Position numbers and translations under genes: made by a program
Notes under the pieces: generated by a model
The model's input: only the letters and a program-made list of their open reading frames with translations
Told to the model about the DNA's origin: nothing
Databases searched by the model: none
Part shown: piece by piece, positions 34,919 to 43,661 of the stretch
Position numbering within the stretch: the stretch's first letter is position 1
How the letters are laid out: each line of letters starts with the position of its first letter
Source of the DNA: JAQBDA01 sp041301185
Lineage (GTDB): Bacteria > Chloroflexota > Anaerolineae > Anaerolineales > UBA4823
Length of the DNA: 62,961 nt
Reading direction: 5' to 3'
NCBI GenBank assembly: GCA_041301185.1
Contig: JBFYSV010000198.1
Location: forward strand, 1 to 62,961

Positions 34919-34957
34919 TTGCCATCTATCTGATGACACCCGCGGGTTGGTTGCCCC

Positions 34958-34986
34958 TTGATTCTCGCGGTGATGTGTTTTATAAT
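34958..34986 (+). promoter_or_regulatory. promoter of the plus-strand ferredoxin-linked operon
   Basis: TTGATT (34958-34963), a 17-base spacer, TATAAT (34981-34986). The first gene, a cupin, starts 80 bases downstream. The direct-repeat copy 2 covers the expected initially transcribed region. Confidence 0.82.
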
Positions 34987-34997
34987 AAAATCAACTT

Positions 34998-35016
34998 ATC
35001 ATCCTGTCATTACCAG
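34998..35016. repeat. 19-bp direct repeat, copy 2 (putative operator)
   Basis: atcatcctgtcattaccag, about 12 bases downstream of the plus-strand -10 box. Same orientation as copy 1, 98 bases away. A protein bound here would block early elongation or initiation. Confidence 0.7.
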
Positions 35017-35066
35017 AAAACCAGTTCTACCCTATTCCACCCAACCTAATCGAAAAGGAGTATGAG

Positions 35067-35456
35067 ATGGGTACTGAAAAAGGCAAGCTTATTCAAAGCG
35101 AACAACTTCATGCTGAGTCTGGCGGCAGCTCCTTTGCAGCGCTATTACGCCAGGAAGGCGATGAAATCCGTCGTGATGTGTACATGCTGATCAACCCAGA
35201 TCAAAGCGCCTCTGGCAGGATCCAATCCGGCATCACGATCGTTTATCCCGGCTGCCGTACCAAAGGTCACGCCCATCCAGACCGTGAAGAGGTCTATTTC
35301 TTCCTGGAAGGCCGGGGGATCATGGAAGCCGACGGTCAGGCCTGCGAAGTAAAACCGGGAGATACCTACTACGTGTCCCCTGGTCCATTCCACACCACCA
35401 AGAACCCTTACGAATTCCCGCTCAAATTCTTCTGGATCACAATCAAAGTAGATTAA
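35067..35456 (+). CDS. cupin domain protein
   Basis: 129 residues, a single small beta barrel. Cupin motif 1 is GHAHPDREEVYFFLEGRG (two His, one Glu) and motif 2 PGDTYYVSPGPFHTTKN (third His), so a metal site is complete. The family includes isomerases, dioxygenases and sugar-binding proteins; the specific reaction cannot be told. AAGGAG precedes the ATG. It is the first gene of the plus-strand operon, two bases before the PfkB-family kinase, so a role on the same sugar acid is likely. Confidence 0.87.
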   Translation: MGTEKGKLIQSEQLHAESGGSSFAALLRQEGDEIRRDVYMLINPDQSASGRIQSGITIVYPGCRTKGHAHPDREEVYFFLEGRGIMEADGQACEVKPGDTYYVSPGPFHTTKNPYEFPLKFFWITIKVD

Positions 35457-35458
35457 TT

Positions 35459-36613
35459 ATGGATGTAACACCCAATTTCAATCTCTTAAAAGATGACCTC
35501 TCGGTGTACGACGGGGTAGAACCGGCTTTCGTAACCTTTGGAGAGACGATGATCCGCGATACCCCGGCTGATATGCAGCGCGCCGAGCGCACGCGCCAGA
35601 TCGATATCTCGCTTTCCGGCAGCGAGCATATATTATGCGTCGGCTTGAGCCGCCTGGGCATCCCCTGCCGCTACATCACCCGCACGCCGGATAACCCGTA
35701 TGGCTGGATGTTGCGCAATGTCAGCCGCGAGCAAGGCATCGACACCAGTTACTTTGTCTGGGCGCACAAGACCGAGCTGATGGGGCGTTATATCTACGAA
35801 CTGGGGCGCACTCCCCGGCGCTCAACCGCCTGGTACCAGCGTAAGTACTCGGCTGCTAGCAAATTCGGGGCGGGTATGGTCAATTGGGAGGCTGCTCTGA
35901 AGGGAGCCCGGTTGTTCCACGTATCGGGGATCAACTTCGGGCTGGCAGCCCACAGCGGGTACGAGCGCAATTACAACCTGGAGGCATTCGAAGAAGCCCT
36001 GGAAGCTTTGCCGGAAGAGTGCCGGGTGGGGATGGATTTTAATTACCGCGGCACGCTGTGGAGTATCGAGCAATGCAAGCAGGTGATGACGCCAATCATC
36101 CTCAACCATGTCGATTGGTTCATCACTACCATCGAAGATATGGCTAAACTGTACGGGATGAACTGCGGGCAGTATAGCGCCGAAGCGATCAACCGCGGCG
36201 ATATTGGTCCGCTCAGCGATGCTGACCTGAAAGCCTTTACCCAGCAGGTGCAGGAGAAGTTCCAGGTCTCGATCGTTGGCGTGACTGTCCGCTACCCTGA
36301 TTCGTTCGAGCAGCACCGCTGGGAGAGCGTGGCACTAGATGCCAAAGGCAATTTCTACCGCTCCCCGGCAATAAAGCCAATTGTCCTGTGGGATCGCATC
36401 GGCGGTGGTGACACCTGGAACAGCGGTTTCTACTATGGCCTGCTCACCGAGACCGATTCTGGCCTTGGAATTCAAAAAGGCGTGCTGGTAGGCGACGCCA
36501 TCACACGATTAAAGCAAACCATGATGTTCGATCTGGGCATTGTAACAAAGGAAGAAGTACAAGCACTGATCGACGCAGATAAAACCGGCGGCGGCAAGCG
36601 CGAGTCTCGCTAA
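35459..36613 (+). CDS. PfkB family sugar kinase (2-keto-3-deoxygluconate-kinase-like)
   Basis: 384 residues, somewhat longer than typical KdgK. The C-terminal catalytic motif DRIGGGDTWNSGFYYGLL closely matches the DRIGGGD form seen in 2-dehydro-3-deoxygluconokinases, with Asp as base. The N-terminal substrate motif, normally GGGEANVA, is replaced by LSGSEHILC, losing the conserved Asn, so the substrate may be unusual. It starts two bases after the cupin stop without a clear binding site, implying coupling. With the eda homologue it would feed pyruvate formation. Confidence 0.85.
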   Translation: MDVTPNFNLLKDDLSVYDGVEPAFVTFGETMIRDTPADMQRAERTRQIDISLSGSEHILCVGLSRLGIPCRYITRTPDNPYGWMLRNVSREQGIDTSYFVWAHKTELMGRYIYELGRTPRRSTAWYQRKYSAASKFGAGMVNWEAALKGARLFHVSGINFGLAAHSGYERNYNLEAFEEALEALPEECRVGMDFNYRGTLWSIEQCKQVMTPIILNHVDWFITTIEDMAKLYGMNCGQYSAEAINRGDIGPLSDADLKAFTQQVQEKFQVSIVGVTVRYPDSFEQHRWESVALDAKGNFYRSPAIKPIVLWDRIGGGDTWNSGFYYGLLTETDSGLGIQKGVLVGDAITRLKQTMMFDLGIVTKEEVQALIDADKTGGGKRESR

Positions 36614-36624
36614 AGGGGCAGAGA

Positions 36625-37623
36625 GTGCCAGAATACACCTTTACCATGCTGATGGATACCCACGATTGGGACTCCATCCAGATAGAGAAAGCGATCCTGG
36701 CCCAGGTGGGCTGCCGGGTGATCCCGCTTGAATTTTCCGACGACGACGAGCTGGTTGCTGCGATTCGCCAGGCTGACGCTATCCTGCCCCGCTACGTCAA
36801 CATCGAACGCCAGCATATAGAAGCGATGCAGCGCTGCCAGATCATTGCCCGCAGTGGCATCGGCGTAGATATCGTCGATGTCCAGGCAGCAACCGAGCAT
36901 GGTATCTGGGTGACCAACGTACCCAACTACTGCGAAGAAGAAGTAGCCGATCACGCCCTGGCACTGATCCTTACCTGTGCTCGGAGACTTCCCCTCTACC
37001 ATGGAGGTGTACAGCACGGCACTTGGAAGTGGCAAACTGGCAGGCGGATCAAGCGTCTAAGCGAGGCTACCTTCGGTTTGATTGGATTTGGCAAGATCGG
37101 ACGATTGATCTGGCAAAGGATGAGCAGTTTTGGCTGCAAGGGGCTGGTGTACGACCCCTTTCTCAGCCCGGAAACAATCGCTGCAAGTGGAGCCACCCAG
37201 GTCGTGCTGGATGATCTGCTGACTCAGTCGGATTTTGTCCACATTCAATCACCCCTTACGCCACAAACCTATCACTTGATTGGCGAGCGCGAGATCAGCC
37301 TGCTCAAGGCGGATACAATCCTGACCAATACAGCCCGCGGGCCAATCATTGACGAAAGGGCACTGTACCAGGCCTTGGTGAATGGGACAATCGCCATGGC
37401 TGGGCTGGACGACCTGGAAGAAGAACCAGCCAAGATCCGGGCCTGGCAGGCTGAGAACCCGCTTATCCACCTTCCGAACGTAATCATCACGCCCCATTCA
37501 GCCTGGTACTCCGAACAATCTGCCGAGGAAGTGAAACGGATCTCGGCATCTGAGATCGCCCGGGTACTGTCCGGGCAAAGACCCCAATATCCTGTGAATG
37601 AGCCTGTTTTCAAGAGAGGATAA
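36625..37623 (+). CDS. D-2-hydroxyacid dehydrogenase family protein (CtBP-like)
   Basis: 332 residues. It starts with GTG after AAAGGGGCAGAGA. Substrate domain with ARSGIGVDIVDVQAA; Rossmann motif FGLIGFGKIGRLI; catalytic Arg in NTARGPIIDE, Glu in DLEEEP and His in TPHSAWYSEQS. The AWYS after His is typical of the CtBP-like branch. Likely NAD-dependent 2-keto acid reduction or the reverse. It is one of three such enzymes in the window. Confidence 0.88.
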   Translation: MPEYTFTMLMDTHDWDSIQIEKAILAQVGCRVIPLEFSDDDELVAAIRQADAILPRYVNIERQHIEAMQRCQIIARSGIGVDIVDVQAATEHGIWVTNVPNYCEEEVADHALALILTCARRLPLYHGGVQHGTWKWQTGRRIKRLSEATFGLIGFGKIGRLIWQRMSSFGCKGLVYDPFLSPETIAASGATQVVLDDLLTQSDFVHIQSPLTPQTYHLIGEREISLLKADTILTNTARGPIIDERALYQALVNGTIAMAGLDDLEEEPAKIRAWQAENPLIHLPNVIITPHSAWYSEQSAEEVKRISASEIARVLSGQRPQYPVNEPVFKRG

Positions 37624-37624
37624 A

Positions 37625-38779
37625 ATGGCATCCCCCTACTATTTTCAAATACCCACGCAGATTATCTACGGCAAGGACAGCCTTCGCCAGCTCGGAGAGC
37701 TGGCTGGCAAATTAAATATCAGCAAAGTACAGGTGATCACCGATCCCGGCGTCGCCTCCTCCGGTGTTCTGGAGCAGGTTCTCAATCAATTGAAAAACTC
37801 CGGTATTAGTTGGACCGTCTTCGACCAGGTTGAGGTCAATCCGACCGTGAACACAGTCGACAAAGCCGCGGCTGCTTACAAAGAAGAAGGATGCCAGGGC
37901 GTGATTGCCCTGGGTGGCGGCAGCCCGCTGGATGCAGGTAAAGCTGTCGGCGTGCTGGCAACCAATCCGGGCAATGCCGCAGATTATCTGGGGGTGGACA
38001 AAGTCCAGATTCCCAGCGCCCCAGTGATCGCCATCCCAACAACCGCCGGCACCGCTGCCGAGATCACGGATGTGACCGTGTTGAGCGACCCAGTGAAGAA
38101 AGCCAAGATCGGTTTGCGCAGCGCGTATGTTGCCCCGCGGGTGGCTTTACTCGATCCAGTATTAACTCTCGGCCTGCCGCCGGTGCCCACCCGCGACTCC
38201 GGCCTGGATGCCCTGACCCACGCCATCGAAGCCTTTATTTGTGTCAACGCCTGGGCTGCCTCCGATGCTTTGGTGTTGAAAGCCATCTCACTAATCGGGA
38301 AAAACCTGCGCACAGCAGTGCATAACGGCAAAGACCTGGAGGCGCGCGATGGAATGCTCACCGCCAGCTTGCTGGCCGGGATGGCTTTCCACAACACCAA
38401 GCTCACCCTGGTGCACGCCATCACCGGGCCTTTAGGCGGGGCCTTCAACCTGCCGCACGGAGCGATCAACGCCATTATCCTGCCGCATGCGATGCAGTTC
38501 ATGATCCCCGGTGCGATTGAGAAATACACCCAGGTTGCCGCCGCGTTAGGTGAAAACGTATATGGGCTATCTCACAGGCAGGCTGCCGAGAAAGCTGTGT
38601 CTGCTGTCAAGCAGCTCTCCGAAGATGTTGGACTGCCATCCGGGCTATCCTTCTATGGCGTCAAAGATGAAGACCTGGTTCCGCTATCTAAAACCATTGC
38701 CGGCAGCTTTATGGTGCCGCTCGCGCCGCGGGTTGCCAATGTCGATGATATCCTGGCGGTTTGCCGGGCAAGCTTATAA
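37625..38779 (+). CDS. iron-containing (group III) alcohol dehydrogenase
   Basis: 384 residues. The cofactor motif GVIALGGGSPLDAGKAVGV is plain. Metal ligands lie in DALTHAIEAF and in LTLVHAITGPLGGAFNLPHGAINA. The family interconverts aldehydes and alcohols (glycolaldehyde/ethylene glycol, lactaldehyde/propanediol, 4-hydroxybutyrate and others). The start is the ATG at 37625 with AGAGGA upstream. Next to an AOR it could dispose of or supply the aldehyde. Confidence 0.92.
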   Translation: MASPYYFQIPTQIIYGKDSLRQLGELAGKLNISKVQVITDPGVASSGVLEQVLNQLKNSGISWTVFDQVEVNPTVNTVDKAAAAYKEEGCQGVIALGGGSPLDAGKAVGVLATNPGNAADYLGVDKVQIPSAPVIAIPTTAGTAAEITDVTVLSDPVKKAKIGLRSAYVAPRVALLDPVLTLGLPPVPTRDSGLDALTHAIEAFICVNAWAASDALVLKAISLIGKNLRTAVHNGKDLEARDGMLTASLLAGMAFHNTKLTLVHAITGPLGGAFNLPHGAINAIILPHAMQFMIPGAIEKYTQVAAALGENVYGLSHRQAAEKAVSAVKQLSEDVGLPSGLSFYGVKDEDLVPLSKTIAGSFMVPLAPRVANVDDILAVCRASL

Positions 38780-38797
38780 GCACTTAGGATCGAATTT

Positions 38798-39745
38798 ATG
38801 AAACCATATCGAGTTTTGCTCTACGAAGATATGCACGCCGCCGGTAAAGAAGTGCTGGCAGCCAAAGCCGACCTGATTATGGCTCGCAGCCTGGATGAAA
38901 CCAGCTTGATCGAGCAGGTTCGGGACGTGGATGCCATCATCATCCGTGCCAACGGCTCAGTCAATGCAAAGCTGATGGATGCTGCTCCAAAGCTGAGAGT
39001 GGTCGGGCGACATGGCGTGGGTGTGGACGCTATTGACCTGGAGGCAGCCAAATCCCGGGGGATCGTGGTGTGCAACACGCCAGACGCCAATCTTGAGTCG
39101 GTCGCCGAGCAGGCTGTCGGATTCATGCTTGCCGTCTCCAAGCAAATCCTGCGCGCCGACCGGGCAATCCGGCAGGGTCGCTGGGGGGTGCGCTACGAAT
39201 ACATCGGCCAGGAGATGTATGGGCGCACGCTGGGGTTGGTCGGCATGGGGCGGATCGGCTCCAGGGTAGCAGAGATCTGCCATATGGGCTTTCGAATGCC
39301 CATCCTGTATTACGATGTTGTGGCGTATCCTGCTCTCGAAGAGAAACTTCAGGCAAAAAAGGTCACTTTGGATGAGGTTCTCAGGCAGGCAGATTATGTT
39401 TCCTTGCACATACCCCTCCTGCCATCCACAAAAGGTCTGATTGGCAGCGACCAACTTGCAATGATGAAACCGGGCGCCATCTTGATCAATACCGCCCGCG
39501 GCGGGGTGGTAGATGAGACCGCCCTGGTAGAGGCTGTCGAAAGCGGTCATCTTGGCGGAGCTGGTCTAGACGTCTATGCTGTAGAACCAACACCGGCGGA
39601 TAACCCACTCTTAAGCCTGGAAAAGGTCGCCCTGACTCCCCATATGGCTGCCCATACCGATGATGCCCTCAAAGCGATGTCGATGGTAGCCCAAGACATC
39701 ATCCGCGTGTTGGAAGGTCAAGAACCGGTTTATCGTGTTGTTTAG
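38798..39745 (+). CDS. D-2-hydroxyacid dehydrogenase (phosphoglycerate-dehydrogenase-like)
   Basis: 315 residues. GRHGVGVDAIDLEAAKSRGI; Rossmann motif LGLVGMGRIGSRVA; catalytic Arg in NTARGGVVDE, Glu in YAVEPTP and His in TPHMAAHT. No ACT domain. Closest in style to the minus-strand enzyme at 30.0-31.0 kb. It follows Fe-ADH by 18 bases and precedes AOR by 15, so it is part of the same transcript. Confidence 0.9.
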   Translation: MKPYRVLLYEDMHAAGKEVLAAKADLIMARSLDETSLIEQVRDVDAIIIRANGSVNAKLMDAAPKLRVVGRHGVGVDAIDLEAAKSRGIVVCNTPDANLESVAEQAVGFMLAVSKQILRADRAIRQGRWGVRYEYIGQEMYGRTLGLVGMGRIGSRVAEICHMGFRMPILYYDVVAYPALEEKLQAKKVTLDEVLRQADYVSLHIPLLPSTKGLIGSDQLAMMKPGAILINTARGGVVDETALVEAVESGHLGGAGLDVYAVEPTPADNPLLSLEKVALTPHMAAHTDDALKAMSMVAQDIIRVLEGQEPVYRVV

Positions 39746-39760
39746 ATCAGGAGCCAGAAT

Positions 39761-41659
39761 ATGCCGAATGGATTTTGGGGTCGAGTATTACGAGTTAATT
39801 TGAGCAATGCACAAATCAGCGTTGATGAGCACGATGCCAAGTTCTACCGCACGTACTTCGGCGGGCGCGGCATTGTCGCCCACTACTTGTTGAAAGAAGT
39901 TCCCCCAGATTGCGACCCGCTCGGACCGGACAATATCCTGGTGTTTGCAGCCAGCGTGCTGACCGGCACCGCCATCCCGGGCTCTGGCAGGAATAGCGCG
40001 GGAGCCAAGTCTCCACTAACCGGCGGCTACGGTGAAGCTGAGGGTGGTGGTGATTGGGGTGCCAAGCTACGATGGGCCGGCTACGACGGTCTGGTCATCA
40101 CCGGGCAGTCGGAAAAACCGGTCTTCCTGTGGATCAACAATAGCACTGTCGAGCTGCGCGATGCCGCCCACCTGTGGGGGATGGAAGCCTACGAGACACA
40201 GCAGGCCGTTCTGTCTGAGATCGGCGACCCGCGGGCCAGCGTGGCTGTGATCGGGCCTGGCGGCGAGCGGCTGATCAGCTATGCCTGCATTGCCCAGGAT
40301 ATGCACGATTTTCTGGGACGCTGCGGGCTGGGAGCGGTGATGGGCTCCAAGCGACTGAAGGCAATCGTGGTGAACGGAAAGACCCGTCCTGATGTCGCCC
40401 GAAAAGACGAGGTGATCGATACCGCCCGCTGGATGCGTGACAATTATGAGGCTCCCCTGGGCACGATGCAAGAAATGGGTACCGCGCGTGGTGTGCCTGT
40501 ATTGAATGCTGCTGGTGGTTTGCCAACCCGCAACTTCCAAGAAGGCAGTTTCGAGGGGTTCGAGACTCTGAGCGGTCGATACATGACCGATACCATCCTG
40601 GTGGGGCGCGAATCGTGCTACGCCTGTCCGGTGCATTGCAAACGAGTGGTGGAAGTCGATGAAGAAGGACTTCAGGTCAGCCGCAATTACGGCGGGCCAG
40701 AATACGAGACCATCGGCGGTTTTGGCTCAGCCTGTGGCATCAGCGATATAAAAATCGTCGCCAAAGCGAATGAGCTATGCGACCGGCACACCCTGGATAC
40801 GATCTCTGCCAGTGTGATGGTATCTGGCGCGATGGAATGTGCCGAGAGGGGATTGATCCCAGCGGAGCTGCTGGAAGGGCTGGACCTGCGATTTGGATCG
40901 GCAAACGGGCTGCTGGGGCTGATGGAGCAGATCATCAACCGCCAGGGGCTGGGCGGTATCCTGGCAGGCGGACCGGCAAGTGTGGCTGAAAAGCTGGGCG
41001 ATGAAGCAGCCGGCTATTTTATGCACGTCAAGAACCAGCCGCTACCCCTACACGAACCGCGCTGGAAATCAGGGATGGGCATCGGCTTTGCGATTTCTCC
41101 CAGCGGCGCAGACCATATGCACAATATCCATGACGCAGTCTTTGCTAATGAAGAATCGCCTGCCTTTGGAGCAGTGCGCAACATGGGCATCCTGGATGCA
41201 GTCGGGTCCAGCCAGCTCGGGCCGGGCAAAGCGCGCCTGTTCGTCTATATGATGCTCAACAAATCCGTTAACAACAACCTTGCGATGTGCTCCTTTATGC
41301 CCTACAGCCTGGATATGATGGTAGAGCAGGTCAAATCGGTTACCGGCTGGAATGTATCCAACTGGGAAATCCTCAAAGCCACCGAGCGATCGCTGGCGAT
41401 GGCGCGCGCCTTCAACACCCTGGCAGGTTTTACCGCACAGGAAGACACGCTGCCGGAACGCTTTTTTGAGCCTTTGCAGGGCGGGAGCCTGAAAGGCGCT
41501 TCCCTCTCGCGCCAGGAGTTCTACGAGACCCGCGATATTGTGTATGACATGCTGGGGTGGGACCGCCAGACGGCTTCTCCCATGCGCTGGAAATTGTATG
41601 AGCTCGGCCTGGATTGGGTGGCTGAAAAACTAGAACAATCTAATCATCTGGTTGGGTGA
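39761..41659 (+). CDS. aldehyde:ferredoxin oxidoreductase (tungsten AOR family), copy 1
   Basis: 632 residues. The N-terminal domain has FGGRGIVAHYLLKEVPP and SGRNSAGAKSPLTGGYGEAEGGG. The [4Fe-4S] ligands are Cys286, Cys289 and Cys293 (ESCYACPVHCK) and Cys510 (LAMCSF), matching Pyrococcus AOR spacing. It oxidises aldehydes to acids with ferredoxin reduction, or reduces acids in reverse, using tungsten bis-pterin. The operon carries a ferredoxin and two MoaD-like genes. The substrate is unknown. It is followed by an IorA-like gene. Confidence 0.93.
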   Translation: MPNGFWGRVLRVNLSNAQISVDEHDAKFYRTYFGGRGIVAHYLLKEVPPDCDPLGPDNILVFAASVLTGTAIPGSGRNSAGAKSPLTGGYGEAEGGGDWGAKLRWAGYDGLVITGQSEKPVFLWINNSTVELRDAAHLWGMEAYETQQAVLSEIGDPRASVAVIGPGGERLISYACIAQDMHDFLGRCGLGAVMGSKRLKAIVVNGKTRPDVARKDEVIDTARWMRDNYEAPLGTMQEMGTARGVPVLNAAGGLPTRNFQEGSFEGFETLSGRYMTDTILVGRESCYACPVHCKRVVEVDEEGLQVSRNYGGPEYETIGGFGSACGISDIKIVAKANELCDRHTLDTISASVMVSGAMECAERGLIPAELLEGLDLRFGSANGLLGLMEQIINRQGLGGILAGGPASVAEKLGDEAAGYFMHVKNQPLPLHEPRWKSGMGIGFAISPSGADHMHNIHDAVFANEESPAFGAVRNMGILDAVGSSQLGPGKARLFVYMMLNKSVNNNLAMCSFMPYSLDMMVEQVKSVTGWNVSNWEILKATERSLAMARAFNTLAGFTAQEDTLPERFFEPLQGGSLKGASLSRQEFYETRDIVYDMLGWDRQTASPMRWKLYELGLDWVAEKLEQSNHLVG

Positions 41660-41700
41660 TCAGACCTGCCCTTAATCTTTACTGGTGCCCAGGAGAGAAT

Positions 41701-43386
41701 ATGCCCGCCATGGAAAGCGCTGATCCAAAAGCGAACCAACCACCCGAACTCTCGGGTAGTGAAGCCCTCGCCTGGGGGTTGATTGAATCCGGCGTGCAGT
41801 ATGTCACCGGACATCCCGGGTCGCCGGGATCGGCAGTGGTCGATGTACTGGTGCGGCTCAATCCTCCAGGCGTGCGGATTGAATGGGCAAGCAACGAGCG
41901 GACCGCCTTCGACGCTGCTTTTGGATACTCCCTGGCTGAGGCACGCTCATTGGTCTGCTTCAAGAGTGTTGGGTTGAATGTGGCATTGGATTCGCTGATG
42001 GTGAGCAACCTGGCAGGCGGCGATGGAGGCTTCGTGATTCTAACGGGTGACGATCCCGGCGGTTGGGGATCGCAGAACGAGCAAGACTCGCGCCCGCTCA
42101 TCGCCACTGCAGAGATCCCCATGCTGGAGCCGTCCACGCCTGCAGAAGGACGCACAGTGATCCAACGCGCCTATAAGCTGTCAGAACGCATCAAGACGCC
42201 GGTAGCCGTGCGCATCACGCAGGCGATGGCAATCGGCAAAGGACCAGCTGCTTCCCCGCTCCAGGCTCCCCAAAGCCACACCCTGGCTCGCTTCCGACGC
42301 CAGGAAGACCGGTGGACGGTCACTCCAACCTTCGTCGTCAGCTACCACCAAAAACTGGTCGAGACCCTGCGATCTGTTCAGGCTGAGTTCGAGGATTGGG
42401 ACCTGAACCAGGTCGAAGGTGGCGGGAAGCTGGGAATCATCGCTCCTGGTCACGCCTATTCCAAGCTCAAGCAAGTGCTCGATCAAAACCCAGGACAAGC
42501 GGTGCGCATATTAAAGCTGGGCACCCTCTTTCCACTACCGGAGAAGCGGGTCGCCAGCTTTCTGGAAGGGCTGGAAGGAGTGCTGGTAATCGAAGAAACT
42601 GCCCCATATCTCGAAAACCAGTTGCCAACCATTGCTTTTCGGGCAGGTTTGCAAGTGGCGATCTCAGGGCGAAACAGCGGTCATATCCCGGTAGCAGGCG
42701 AGCTATTCCCCGAACACATCTCCCAGGCTCTGGGAATTTTCCTGCCTGCCTGGCAGGCACCCTCCCACCTGGAGCCCCCCCGGCGGCATATGATCAGCAT
42801 GGATCCCCTGTGCGAAGGCTGCCCTTACAGCCCTGGTTTTGGTGCGCTGTTGAAGGTGATGGAGCGCCATGGAGGCCGGGACGCTTTTGTGGTCACCGGG
42901 GAATCGGGTTGCATGATCCGCGCCCAGGTATCCCCGGAGCGAATCCTGGACACAAAATTCGCTATGGGTTCGAGCATCGGGATTGCCTCAGGAATCGCCC
43001 GCAGCGGTATTCCGCAGAAAGTGATCTCCCTGGCGGGTGATAATGCATTCTTGCATACCGGCTGGGGGCAGCTCATGGACGCAGTCCAGGCAGGGGTGAA
43101 GATGCTGGTCATCATCCTGGATAATGCCACGGCAGCCATCTCCGGCGGGCAGCCCCACGCTGCCATCGAGCATGACTTGCGCGGCAACCCGCGCAAACCG
43201 GTGGATCTGGTGCGCCTGGTGCAGGCAGCCGGTGTAGAGGAAGTCCGCGTGGTTGATCCGCATAATATTCAAGAGACCCAACAAGCATACGAAGAAGGGC
43301 TGGCGGCAGACGGAGTCTCGGTGGTAATCATCCGCCATCCGTGCCCGTACTTTGTTTCAGATATCTCTCATGAAATCGGTACTTAA
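41701..43386 (+). CDS. indolepyruvate:ferredoxin oxidoreductase alpha-like protein (TPP-dependent), lacking ferredoxin domain
   Basis: 561 residues. The N-terminal pyrimidine-binding domain has TGHPGSPGSAVVDVL and GDDPGGWGSQNEQDSR (IorA has DDPGxxSSQNEQD). The TPP domain has LCEGCPYSPGFGALLKV, MGSSIGIASGIA and LAGDNAFLHTGWGQLMDAVQAG with LDNATAAISGGQPH. Canonical IorA ends in two ferredoxin motifs; here they are in the separate next gene. Likely decarboxylates an aromatic or other 2-oxoacid to an acyl-CoA. The start is the ATG at 41701 with AGGAGAG upstream. Confidence 0.88.
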   Translation: MPAMESADPKANQPPELSGSEALAWGLIESGVQYVTGHPGSPGSAVVDVLVRLNPPGVRIEWASNERTAFDAAFGYSLAEARSLVCFKSVGLNVALDSLMVSNLAGGDGGFVILTGDDPGGWGSQNEQDSRPLIATAEIPMLEPSTPAEGRTVIQRAYKLSERIKTPVAVRITQAMAIGKGPAASPLQAPQSHTLARFRRQEDRWTVTPTFVVSYHQKLVETLRSVQAEFEDWDLNQVEGGGKLGIIAPGHAYSKLKQVLDQNPGQAVRILKLGTLFPLPEKRVASFLEGLEGVLVIEETAPYLENQLPTIAFRAGLQVAISGRNSGHIPVAGELFPEHISQALGIFLPAWQAPSHLEPPRRHMISMDPLCEGCPYSPGFGALLKVMERHGGRDAFVVTGESGCMIRAQVSPERILDTKFAMGSSIGIASGIARSGIPQKVISLAGDNAFLHTGWGQLMDAVQAGVKMLVIILDNATAAISGGQPHAAIEHDLRGNPRKPVDLVRLVQAAGVEEVRVVDPHNIQETQQAYEEGLAADGVSVVIIRHPCPYFVSDISHEIGT

Positions 43387-43400
43387 GAAAGGTGAGCTGT

Positions 43401-43652
43401 ATGGCTTCCAAAGAGCTGGTTAAACAAGAGATCGAAATCAACCCCACGAAAAAACTGGTAGTCACCGTTAGCTGGTGCAAAGCCTGCGGCATCTGCATGG
43501 AGCTCTGTCCGAAAGAGGTGCTGGGCGAGGAAGAAGTGACCAAGAAAGTGATCTTGATCGCCCCGGAAAAGTGTAATGGGTGTGGCTTATGCGAGCTCTC
43601 CTGCCCGGACTATGTGTTCACCATCCAAGAGCTCGAAGATATTTTGAAATGA
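43401..43652 (+). CDS. 2x[4Fe-4S] ferredoxin (2-oxoacid oxidoreductase delta-like)
   Basis: 83 residues. Two clusters: CKACGICMELCP and CNGCGLCELSCP. Arranged like the delta subunit of 2-oxoacid:ferredoxin oxidoreductases and like the C-terminal part of IorA. It sits between the IorA-like gene and korA, so it may serve either enzyme or carry electrons to or from the AORs. The start is the ATG at 43401 after AAAGGTGAG. Confidence 0.93.
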   Translation: MASKELVKQEIEINPTKKLVVTVSWCKACGICMELCPKEVLGEEEVTKKVILIAPEKCNGCGLCELSCPDYVFTIQELEDILK

Positions 43653-43661
43653 GGCCTGTTT

